Positions 1-6,812 of a stretch of 32,674 nt of DNA are shown here, in pieces; position 1 is the stretch's first letter; each line of letters starts with the position of its first letter. The stretch comes from Planctomycetota bacterium. Lineage in GTDB: Bacteria; Planctomycetota; Planctomycetia; Pirellulales; Pirellulaceae. The translations under genes were made by a program, and so were the position numbers. The notes below the pieces were generated by a model. That model ran no database searches, had not been told where the DNA came from, and saw only the letters and a program-made list of their open reading frames with translations. The stretch lies in assembly GCA_963204995.1 (NCBI GenBank), contig CAUJKL010000744.1:1-32674 (forward strand). Reading direction: 5' to 3'.

Positions 1-1162
1 TCTCGCGAGATTTGATGCAATCGATCCAGTTCTGGAGATGATCATTGCCGACGTACAATCGGACATCGGTGTCAGTCAGCGGATCGTTGGCGAGTTCCGT
101 CGGCTCGGCAACAAAGCGACCGCGGTCGATCGTGATCTTGCCACGGTCACCGATGAAGATCGCGCCGCCAGGAGGTCCGTCCGCCAATTTCAAGACCGCG
201 CCGCTCGCATAGCGAAAGAACACCGCAGGCTGGGAACAAGTCAGATCGCCTGCCTTTTGTGACGCTGGGGCAGAGTAAATGGGTGGCTGGAACGGCTCGC
301 CTTCCGTCCACACTTCGACTGGTCCACTGTCATCCATTCCCAACGCCCACTGCACTTGATCCAGACCATGCGCTCCCCATCCCGTCATCTCGCCGCCGGA
401 GTAATCGCGGAAGGAGATCCACCCGGGATTGGCGCGTGGTGTGTACAAGTCCTGATGGTAAGGACGCAATTCGGTCGCGCCGCACCACGCGTCCCAATCC
501 AGCCGTTGGGGTGTTGGCTGGGCGGGCAAGGCACATTCCCAAGGGCTGGGATAGTTGTGTCCAATGATGGTATGGAGCTTGCCAATGCGACCGTTGCGAA
601 TGAGTTCACAAGCGATCCGATTCGCCGCCATCGATCGTTGCTGACTGCCGGTCTGCAACACGCGCTCGTACTTCCGTACTGCATCCACCAACAGTCGTCC
701 CTCACGAATCGTCAATGTCAGCGGCTTCTCGCAATAAACGTCTTTGCCAGCCTGGCAGGCGTGGATGCTGGCCAAGGTATGCCAGTGGTCGGGTGTGGCA
801 ACGACGACGGCGTCGACATCTTTCGACTCCAGCAGCGCCCGATAATCTTGATAAGCTTTGCAGTTCCTCTTGTTGGCAACCGCCTCGGCTCGATCCAGGT
901 TCACATCGGCAGCGGCAACCATTACGGCTTCTTTCGGAAGATTCATCAATTGCTGCGCACGGCGTCCCACTCCCACATATCCCACGCCAACGCGATCGTT
1001 CGCACCCGGTCGACCCGGCGCGGCCAACGCGCTCGCCGCCACAAAATACGGAGCGGCCACGGCACTGGTCGTCAACGCTGCAGTTCGTCTGATGAATCGA
1101 CGTCGCGAGATCTCTTGTCGAGTTGATAACGAGGAATCATTGCTTGAATTTGTAGCCATCAT
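1..1162 (-). CDS. Gfo/Idh/MocA family oxidoreductase, Tat-exported (C-terminus cut off by window edge)
   Basis: About 387 residues are visible and the frame runs off the left edge without a stop. The N-terminus has a twin-arginine signal, SRRRFIRR near residues 19-26, followed by an alanine-rich hydrophobic stretch, so the protein is probably exported folded with its nucleotide. A Rossmann motif GVGYVGVG lies at residues 59-66 and the family's EKP motif (catalytic lysine K146) at 145-147. The later stretch with GWGAHGLDQVQWALG fits the substrate-binding C-terminal domain. The family oxidises or reduces sugars or inositols with NAD(P); the substrate cannot be told here. Two tandem ATG codons (1162 and 1159) are possible starts; an AAAGG lies upstream. 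The dispersed repeat at 1183-1310 begins only 20 bp upstream of the start. The neighbouring sulfite reductase is divergent. Family assignment is firm, function is not. Confidence 0.9.
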   Translation of the reverse strand, partial: MMATNSSNDSSLSTRQEISRRRFIRRTAALTTSAVAAPYFVAASALAAPGRPGANDRVGVGYVGVGRRAQQLMNLPKEAVMVAAADVNLDRAEAVANKRNCKAYQDYRALLESKDVDAVVVATPDHWHTLASIHACQAGKDVYCEKPLTLTIREGRLLVDAVRKYERVLQTGSQQRSMAANRIACELIRNGRIGKLHTIIGHNYPSPWECALPAQPTPQRLDWDAWCGATELRPYHQDLYTPRANPGWISFRDYSGGEMTGWGAHGLDQVQWALGMDDSGPVEVWTEGEPFQPPIYSAPASQKAGDLTCSQPAVFFRYASGAVLKLADGPPGGAIFIGDRGKITIDRGRFVAEPTELANDPLTDTDVRLYVGNDHLQNWIDCIKSRE

Positions 1163-1182
1163 TATTCGCCTTTGCTTTTGCT

Positions 1183-1310
1183 TTTGGACTGCGGCGACTT
1201 GTCGTCGCTTTCTCATTTTGTAGGCAACCACGTTGCGATGCCCAGCGAACCTCCAGAGGAAAAGCGGCTCCGCCGCAGGCCAAAGCTGTGACAAGTCACA
1301 GCAGTCCAAA
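1183..1310 (-). repeat. Dispersed multi-hairpin element (MITE/BIME-like), copy 1
   Basis: This 128-bp element is bounded by imperfect inverted ends that begin TTTGGACTGC and end GCAGTCCAAA. Each end is itself a hairpin: a perfect GCTGTGAC-AA-GTCACAGC at 1285-1302 and an imperfect GCGGCGAC-TT-GTCGTCGC near the other end. Between them is a third hairpin, GCGGC-GGA-GCCGC on the minus strand. The same arrangement recurs at 18890-19021 in the opposite orientation. No transposase reading frame is present, so it would have to be moved by another element. It fills most of the gap between the divergent oxidoreductase and sulfite reductase genes. The strand given is the one on which it precedes the oxidoreductase start codon. 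Confidence 0.8.
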
Positions 1311-1335
1311 CATGCGATCAAATCAATATTCCTGA

Positions 1336-1364
1336 TTGCGAACTAAATCGCCAAAAGGTACAAT
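1336..1364 (+). promoter_or_regulatory. Sigma-70-type promoter for the sulfite reductase operon
   Basis: TTGCGA at 1336-1341 and TACAAT at 1359-1364 are separated by exactly 17 bases, close to the TTGACA/TATAAT consensus. Transcription would begin near 1371, giving a leader of about 130 bases before the preferred start at 1503. It lies just outside the repeat element that ends at 1310. No operator is recognisable. Confidence 0.6.
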
Positions 1365-1420
1365 CGTAGTCTACTTTAAGTGCATTAAGCCCACCAGATG
1401 TATACATGACCGCATCTCGC

Positions 1421-1436
1421 CCAGACGATGGTCTGG
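1421..1436 (+). other. Leader hairpin upstream of sulfite reductase
   Basis: CCAGAC-GATG-GTCTGG is a perfect 6-bp stem with a 4-base loop inside the predicted 5' leader. The in-frame ATG at 1428 falls at the loop/stem border and has no ribosome binding site, which argues against using that ATG as the start. There is no U-run, so it is not an obvious terminator. A regulatory role is possible but unproven. Confidence 0.4.
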
Positions 1437-1502
1437 TCTGTGATGTTGTTATCGAAGACCATTTCCCGCCTGTCATTCGTTCTCTGCAACCCGGTTCGCC
1501 TG

Positions 1503-3188
1503 ATGAACGCACCTTTGCGAAATGTGCCCGACGGCCTGCTCAGCAAGGACATCGATCTGCATGGCACGATTGAAGAGGAGCTGACGTCCAACGAATCGGG
1601 ATTCTCGCCTTACAACGTCCGGCTGCTGAGATACCACGGCGTCTTCCAGCAGGACGATCGCGACCAGCGTTACACCAATGACGGCCCCCGGCAGTACCGG
1701 TTCATGGTCCGCATTCGAGCAACTGGGGGAAAGTTCTCCGCGTGGCAATTGCGGGGGCTGCTCGAGTTAACCGACGAGCTTTGTGACGGGAAGCTGCACA
1801 TCACTTCGCGACAGGGCGTACAACTTTCAGGAATCGAGAAAACGGCCCTACGACCCGTCATACGCTACATCTCGGATCTGCGACTCACGACCTTGGCCAC
1901 CGGCGGAGATTATGGCTGCAACATCATGTGTTGTCCCGCACCGCAAGGTCAGGCTTCCGTGAACGAACACCTGCAGGCAACGGCCGACACGCTCGACGCC
2001 TGTCTGGCACCTCGGCTGCACGCCTATGACGAGATCTGGCAACGGGACTGCCCCTCTGTTTATCTGCAATCCCTGGAAAGCAGGTCGACGGATGCCAAGA
2101 CGGGCTCTGTTGACGAACCTATACCTTTGCCGCACAAGTTCAAGATTGGGCTGGCTGCCCCTCACGACAATTGCACGGAGGTCTACGCCCAGGATCTTGG
2201 CTTGCTGGCGGTGATCGAAGGCGGACGCGTCGTCGGCTACAACGCGCTGATTGGCGGCAACATGCGAAGCATCGTGAGTGTGGCGACGCGCTCTTCGGTC
2301 TTGGCCAAGCCGCTGGCGTTTGTCGACAATGACAGTGTCGCACCGCTGGTTTGCACCGTCGTCGACGTGTTCCGGGAATTCGGCAACCGTCGCGATCGCA
2401 ATCGCGCCCGCTTGAAGTACTTGCTCCAGGACTGGGGACTCGACCGTTTCCAGCAAGTCGTCGAAGAACGACTCGGTTCGCTGGAACCACCGCGACCCGT
2501 CGAGGTTACCGGCCACGACGACCACCTCGGCTGGCAGCGGCAGGATGAAGGAAAATGGTTTGTGGGAATCCATGTCAAGAACGGTCGGATCAGCGACGAA
2601 GATAGCTCCCAGCTGAAGTCCGCCTTGAAGCGAATTGCCGATCGTTTCGTTTGCAGTTTTCGGCTTACTCCTCAGCGCAACATCTTGGTGTGCGATATTG
2701 AAGCTGCTGATTGTCTCACGATCGACGCCATCTTGGCGCATCACAACGTGCCAACCGTCGGCTCGCTAAGCAATGTTCGCCGCTATTCAGAAGGCTGTCC
2801 GGGCTTGCCCAATTGCTCGGCGGCGATTACGGAGAGCGAGCGGCTGCTTCCCAGTATTGTCGACGAGTTAGAGACCGAGATATCGCAACTGGGCCTCAGC
2901 AAGGAGCGATTCACGGTTCGGATTACGGGCTGTCCGTTCGGCTGCACCCGTTGTTATCTGGCGGACATCGCCATCGTCGGGCGAACGGTGGACCTGGAAA
3001 CAAAGCGAGACAAGTACGCGATTTTTCTCGGCGGCGACAGCCTCGGTCGACGACTCGGTACGCTGTACAAGGATCTGATTCCAGCCGATCAGATCATGGC
3101 CACCTTGCGCCCGCTGCTGCTCAGTTTTCGCCAGTCGCGGTTGGAAGGTGAAGCATTGGGAGATTTCTTCGTTCGCACTAGCACATAG
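1503..3188 (+). CDS. Siroheme- and [4Fe-4S]-containing sulfite/nitrite reductase hemoprotein
   Basis: The enzyme makes a six-electron reduction of sulfite to sulfide (or nitrite to ammonia) in the cytoplasm. With the start at 1503 it has 561 residues, normal for the family. The cluster/siroheme ligands are visible as C432-x5-C438 (CPGLPNC) and C477-x3-C481 (CPFGC). The stretch GGDYGCNIMCCPAP is closer to the sulfite reductase pattern (NVMCNPNP) than to nitrite reductases, so assimilatory sulfite reduction is favoured. The frame is open from an ATG at 1428, but those 25 residues do not look like a family N-terminus and that ATG sits in a hairpin; the ATG at 1503 (MNAPLRNVPDG) is preferred although its ribosome binding site is weak. 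No flavoprotein or ferredoxin partner is adjacent. The stop is 11 bp before the HzsA-related gene, suggesting one transcript. Confidence 0.9.
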   Translation: MNAPLRNVPDGLLSKDIDLHGTIEEELTSNESGFSPYNVRLLRYHGVFQQDDRDQRYTNDGPRQYRFMVRIRATGGKFSAWQLRGLLELTDELCDGKLHITSRQGVQLSGIEKTALRPVIRYISDLRLTTLATGGDYGCNIMCCPAPQGQASVNEHLQATADTLDACLAPRLHAYDEIWQRDCPSVYLQSLESRSTDAKTGSVDEPIPLPHKFKIGLAAPHDNCTEVYAQDLGLLAVIEGGRVVGYNALIGGNMRSIVSVATRSSVLAKPLAFVDNDSVAPLVCTVVDVFREFGNRRDRNRARLKYLLQDWGLDRFQQVVEERLGSLEPPRPVEVTGHDDHLGWQRQDEGKWFVGIHVKNGRISDEDSSQLKSALKRIADRFVCSFRLTPQRNILVCDIEAADCLTIDAILAHHNVPTVGSLSNVRRYSEGCPGLPNCSAAITESERLLPSIVDELETEISQLGLSKERFTVRITGCPFGCTRCYLADIAIVGRTVDLETKRDKYAIFLGGDSLGRRLGTLYKDLIPADQIMATLRPLLLSFRQSRLEGEALGDFFVRTST

Positions 3189-3199
3189 GTGATGTCGAG

Positions 3200-6100
3200 A
3201 TGAACAGTCAGATCGTTAAGTTTGGAGTGCTGTTGGTGGCAGCATTCGGTCTTACGAAAGTCTCGCGCGGCGGTGACGATCAACTCGCGAAACAACCGCC
3301 AGCGGCCAGTCAACTCGTCGATGCCACAGCGCTTCGACGCACGATCGAAGATCTGACGGCTTCCTTCGGTCGGCAATATCCGCGCGGCGAGGAATTCCTA
3401 GCGCGATTGGACGAAATCGAGAGTCAATTGAAGGCCAGTGCCCAGGACGGCAAGTCCGCCGTGGCTCTGTTGGCATTACAGAAAGAGGCTCTGTTGGCGA
3501 ACCCGCTGCTCGACTTCGAGCGGTTGTTGCTCGTGCGACGTAAGAGCAATTCGCCGACACTCGGCTTGCCGATGAACTGGCAAGGCAACGGCAGCCTGCC
3601 GCGCACGGGGTTCGATGACGAACTCACTGTCCTGTCACCGGTCCAACCCGATGGGCCACTGACCACTTTGTACAAGCCACAGCCAGGCCGCTTTATCGGC
3701 GATGTCGACTTGCACTTTGACGGTGATCGATTGCTCTTTTCTTCCATCGGCACAAGCAATCGCTGGCAAGTTCACGAGATGATGCTCGAAGATGGCAGCC
3801 TGCGCCAGGCAACACGCGGCTTGGAGACCGATGTTGACAACTACGACGCTTGCTATCTGCCCAGCGGCAATATCATTTTCAGCTCCACGGCGTGCTTCAA
3901 GGGCGTCCCCTGCGTCAAGGGCTCGGATCACGTCGCCAACTTGTACGTGATGGATGAGCGCGGCGAACAGATGCGGCAACTGACCTTCGACCAGGATCAC
4001 GACTGGTGTCCTACGGTGATGGAGAACGGTCGCGTGCTGTATCAGCGTTGGGAGTACTCCGATATCCCGCACTTTGCTTCGCGGCTGCTCTTCCAGATGA
4101 ATCCCGATGGCACCGAGCAAGCAGAGTTTTACGGCAGCAATTCATACTGGCCCAACTCGATGTTCTACGCTCGGCCGATCCCTGGCCAATCCACGAAGTT
4201 CGTTGCGGTCATCAGCGGCCATCACGATGTGCCGCGGATGGGAGAACTCGTCCTGTTCGATACGGCGCGAGGGCACCAGGAAGCGGACGGCGCTTTACAA
4301 CGCATTCCCGGCTACGACAAACGCGTCGAACCGATTCTTCGCGACGACCTCGTGAAGGCGAGTTGGCCCAAGTTCCTCCATCCGTGGCCGCTGAGCGACA
4401 AGTATTTCATTGTGTCCGCTCAGCCCACCGCCGAGTCGAACTGGGGAATCTATCTGGTCGACATCTTCGACAACATGTTGTTACTCAAGGAATCGCCCGG
4501 CGATGCACTGTTCGAGCCGATTCCGCTGCGACCCACGAAACAGCCGCCGGCGATCCCCAGCCGGGTCCAAAAGGGACGCACGGATGCGTCGGTCTACATG
4601 GAGGATGTTTATGCTGGTCCGGGTCTGGCGGGGGTGCCGCGCGGTACTGTCAAGAAGTTGCGGCTGTTTACTTATCACTTCGCCTATCAGGGCATGGGAG
4701 GCCAAGTGAACCGAGTTGGATTGGACGGGCCTTGGGATGTGAAGCAAGTCATCGGCACCGTGCCCGTCGAAGAAGACGGTTCGTCGGCGTTTCGTATTCC
4801 CGCCAATACACCAATTTCCGTCCAGCCTCTTGATGCGGAAGGCAAGGCTCTGCAACTGATGCGCAGCTGGTTTGTCGGCATGCCGGGCGAACGCGTTTCT
4901 TGCGTCGGCTGCCACGCGGGACACCACCGCAGCCCGTCGAACAAGACAACGCTTGCTCTCGACAAGACGCTCGCCGAAATCAGCCCTTGGCACGGCCCCA
5001 CGCGCGGGTTCTCCTTCGAACGCGAAGTGCAACCGGTCCTCGACCGGCACTGCATCCGCTGTCACAACGACCGACCGCGAGATGACGGAACGAGGATTCC
5101 CGATCTGCGTCGACAAGCTGCCGTGCATCCTGTCGCGGCTGGCGACAGTTATAATCACGGCACGAAGTTCAGTCCGTCTTATCTCGCACTGCGACGCTTC
5201 GTCCGCTCGCCAACGATCGAGAGCGACATGCATCTGCTGACTCCGCTGGAGTTTCACGCCGACACGACTCGGCTCGTGCAGATGTTGCGAAAGGGACATC
5301 ATGGCGTCCGGCTCGATGAAGAAGCCTGGGACCGGCTGGTCACTTGGATCGATCTCGGCACACCGGCGCATGGCACGTGGCGAGAGATCGTCGGAGACAA
5401 CTTGGTCCAATCGCAATACACCCGCCGCCGCGAGATGTCAAAACGTTACGCCGGACGCGACGAAGATCCCGAATCCTTCGATGTACCGTTGCCGGAGAAC
5501 AATATCGTCGCCACCGCAGAGAGTGAAACTTCGGGAACGGTTGCGAGAGCAGAAGTTGCAGCTCGTACCGAGCCTGTTCGCGTCGCGACATCTGACAAGC
5601 AGACGCCGCGATTGGAGTTGCCGACTCAACAAGTCGATCTTGGCGGTGGCGTGAAACTGGAGTTAGTGCAGATCCCCGCCGGGGAATTCCTGATGGGAGA
5701 AGCGATCGGCCACCATGACGAGCAGCCGGTTCATCGCGTCCGTGTCGAACGACCCTATTGGATGGGACGCTTCGAAGTGACGAACGAGCAGTTTCAACGA
5801 TTCGATGCGTCGCACGACAGCCGGCTGGAACACGGTGACTTTTTGCAATTCAGTCACGAGGAACGAGGCTATTTACTCAACGAGCCTCGGCAACCGGTGT
5901 GTCGCGTGTCGTGGCATCAGGCGAGGGCGTTTTGCGATTGGCTGTCGCAAGTCACTTCCCAGAAGTTCACCTTGCCAAGCGAAGCTCAGTGGGAATACGC
6001 CTGCCGAGCCGGAGTTCAACGTCCACTCAACTATGGCGACACGAGCGACGACTTCTCGCCTTGCGCCAACTTGGCCGACGCATCGCTAAGCAAGATCGAC

Positions 6101-6451
6101 AGCTTCGCGCCCTGGAGCCTACCCGTCGGGGCAATCCCGTCATGGCGCCCCGCCGATGATAGGTTTACGGACGGCTTTCGCGTGAGCGCACCGATCGGCA
6201 CCTACCAGCCGAACGCTTGGGGCCTGTTCGACATGCATGGCAATGTCGCCGAATGGACGCGGACTTCGTTCGACAAGTATCGCAGCTCAACTACGGATCT
6301 CGATGACCCCGCCGACACTCGACGTCGAGTCGTCCGTGGTGGATCGTGGTACGATCGACCGTCACAGGCCCGCTCCGGCTATCGGGCAAGTTACTGGCCC
6401 TATCAGCAAGTCTACGACGTTGGCTTCCGAGTTGTCTGGGAGGAAGAGTGA
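3200..6451 (+). CDS. HzsA-related di-heme propeller protein with C-terminal FGE/SUMF1-like domain
   Basis: This 1083-residue exported protein begins with a signal sequence (MNSQIVKFGVLLVAAFGL). Residues of about 150-500 form a TolB/PD40-like beta propeller. Then follow two heme c sites, CVGCH at 568-572 and CIRCH at 618-622, spaced as in the alpha subunit of hydrazine synthase and its many non-anammox relatives. From about residue 813 to the end is a formylglycine-generating-enzyme-like domain (IPAGEFLMGE near 825, VRGGSW near 1043, GFRVVW at the end). That domain lacks the cysteine pair of true FGE after VRGGSW, so formylglycine synthesis is unlikely. Substrate and role are unknown; an extracytoplasmic redox or binding role is inferred. 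It follows the siroheme reductase by 11 bp in the same direction. Nothing here indicates anammox metabolism. Confidence 0.85.
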   Translation: MNSQIVKFGVLLVAAFGLTKVSRGGDDQLAKQPPAASQLVDATALRRTIEDLTASFGRQYPRGEEFLARLDEIESQLKASAQDGKSAVALLALQKEALLANPLLDFERLLLVRRKSNSPTLGLPMNWQGNGSLPRTGFDDELTVLSPVQPDGPLTTLYKPQPGRFIGDVDLHFDGDRLLFSSIGTSNRWQVHEMMLEDGSLRQATRGLETDVDNYDACYLPSGNIIFSSTACFKGVPCVKGSDHVANLYVMDERGEQMRQLTFDQDHDWCPTVMENGRVLYQRWEYSDIPHFASRLLFQMNPDGTEQAEFYGSNSYWPNSMFYARPIPGQSTKFVAVISGHHDVPRMGELVLFDTARGHQEADGALQRIPGYDKRVEPILRDDLVKASWPKFLHPWPLSDKYFIVSAQPTAESNWGIYLVDIFDNMLLLKESPGDALFEPIPLRPTKQPPAIPSRVQKGRTDASVYMEDVYAGPGLAGVPRGTVKKLRLFTYHFAYQGMGGQVNRVGLDGPWDVKQVIGTVPVEEDGSSAFRIPANTPISVQPLDAEGKALQLMRSWFVGMPGERVSCVGCHAGHHRSPSNKTTLALDKTLAEISPWHGPTRGFSFEREVQPVLDRHCIRCHNDRPRDDGTRIPDLRRQAAVHPVAAGDSYNHGTKFSPSYLALRRFVRSPTIESDMHLLTPLEFHADTTRLVQMLRKGHHGVRLDEEAWDRLVTWIDLGTPAHGTWREIVGDNLVQSQYTRRREMSKRYAGRDEDPESFDVPLPENNIVATAESETSGTVARAEVAARTEPVRVATSDKQTPRLELPTQQVDLGGGVKLELVQIPAGEFLMGEAIGHHDEQPVHRVRVERPYWMGRFEVTNEQFQRFDASHDSRLEHGDFLQFSHEERGYLLNEPRQPVCRVSWHQARAFCDWLSQVTSQKFTLPSEAQWEYACRAGVQRPLNYGDTSDDFSPCANLADASLSKIDSFAPWSLPVGAIPSWRPADDRFTDGFRVSAPIGTYQPNAWGLFDMHGNVAEWTRTSFDKYRSSTTDLDDPADTRRRVVRGGSWYDRPSQARSGYRASYWPYQQVYDVGFRVVWEEE

Positions 6452-6465
6452 GCGGTTCGTCTCTA

Positions 6466-6508
6466 GTGCTAACAACCGCAATTCCGTCCCCGTTGTTTTT
6501 GTTAGCAC
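6466..6508. repeat. Inverted repeat downstream of the HzsA-related gene
   Basis: GTGCTAACAA at 6466-6475 and TTGTTAGCAC at 6499-6508 are perfect 10-bp inverted repeats around a 23-base loop, starting 15 bp after the stop codon. There is no T-run after the right arm, so it is more likely a palindromic repeat or RNA 3'-end stabiliser than a classical terminator. Confidence 0.5.
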
Positions 6509-6535
6509 GAGATGCCGTTTAGAGCCTTACGCGGC

Positions 6536-6613
6536 GAGGCTATGAAGAAATCGTGGGATCGGCTTCCAGTCTGTCATTTTCCCCGTATTTCTGACAGGCT
6601 GGAAGCCTATCCC
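6536..6613. repeat. Palindromic repeat element, copy 1
   Basis: A conserved lead-in (GAGGCTATGAAGAAATCG) is followed by a hairpin with 22-bp arms, 6555-6576 and 6592-6613, carrying two mismatches. The 15-base loop is TTTTCCCCGTATTTC. A second copy with the same lead-in, loop and arms lies at 32599-32674 in the same orientation. It has no coding capacity and looks like a REP-type dispersed palindrome. Confidence 0.8.
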
Positions 6614-6615
6614 AC

Positions 6616-6765
6616 CGAATAAATCACAGCCTCGGCGGGTACGCGGGATCTTCGCGTCCATCGTCCCAATAGAAATGGTAATGTTTGCACTTGCGAGAAT
6701 GTTTTTTTGAGTACGGCAAAGTCGTTGTCCTTGCGGCGGAACAGCATGTAGGACATGCTCATCTT
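6616..6765 (-). pseudogene. Possible remnant of a small unrecognised gene
   Basis: On the minus strand an ATG at 6765 opens a frame reading MSYMLFRRKDNDFAVL. At the seven-base poly-A run (plus-strand T run near 6706-6712) a shift of frame gives KCKHYHFYWDDGREDPAYPP and then a stop. Each half has a protein-like composition, but neither is long and no family is recognised. It could be a decayed gene interrupted at a homopolymer, or chance. The 361-bp gap 6452-6812 otherwise holds the two palindromic elements described separately. Confidence 0.2.
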
Positions 6766-6812
6766 GGGCGTTGCTACCCGCAGTACCGAGAACCAAGATA
6801 ACGAGGGCCTCT

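Noticed and set aside
356-1126. Plus-strand open frame of 256 codons at the left edge
   Set aside because: It is antisense to the clear Gfo/Idh/MocA gene, which has a Tat signal and EKP motif, and has no domain of its own.
1848-2744. Minus-strand open frame of 298 codons inside the sulfite reductase gene
   Set aside because: Antisense shadow with no domain; the plus-strand gene has all its cofactor cysteines.
3200-6451. Anammox-type hydrazine synthesis
   Set aside because: Only an HzsA-related protein is present, with no HzsB/C or hydrazine dehydrogenase genes. Such relatives are widespread in ordinary planctomycetes.
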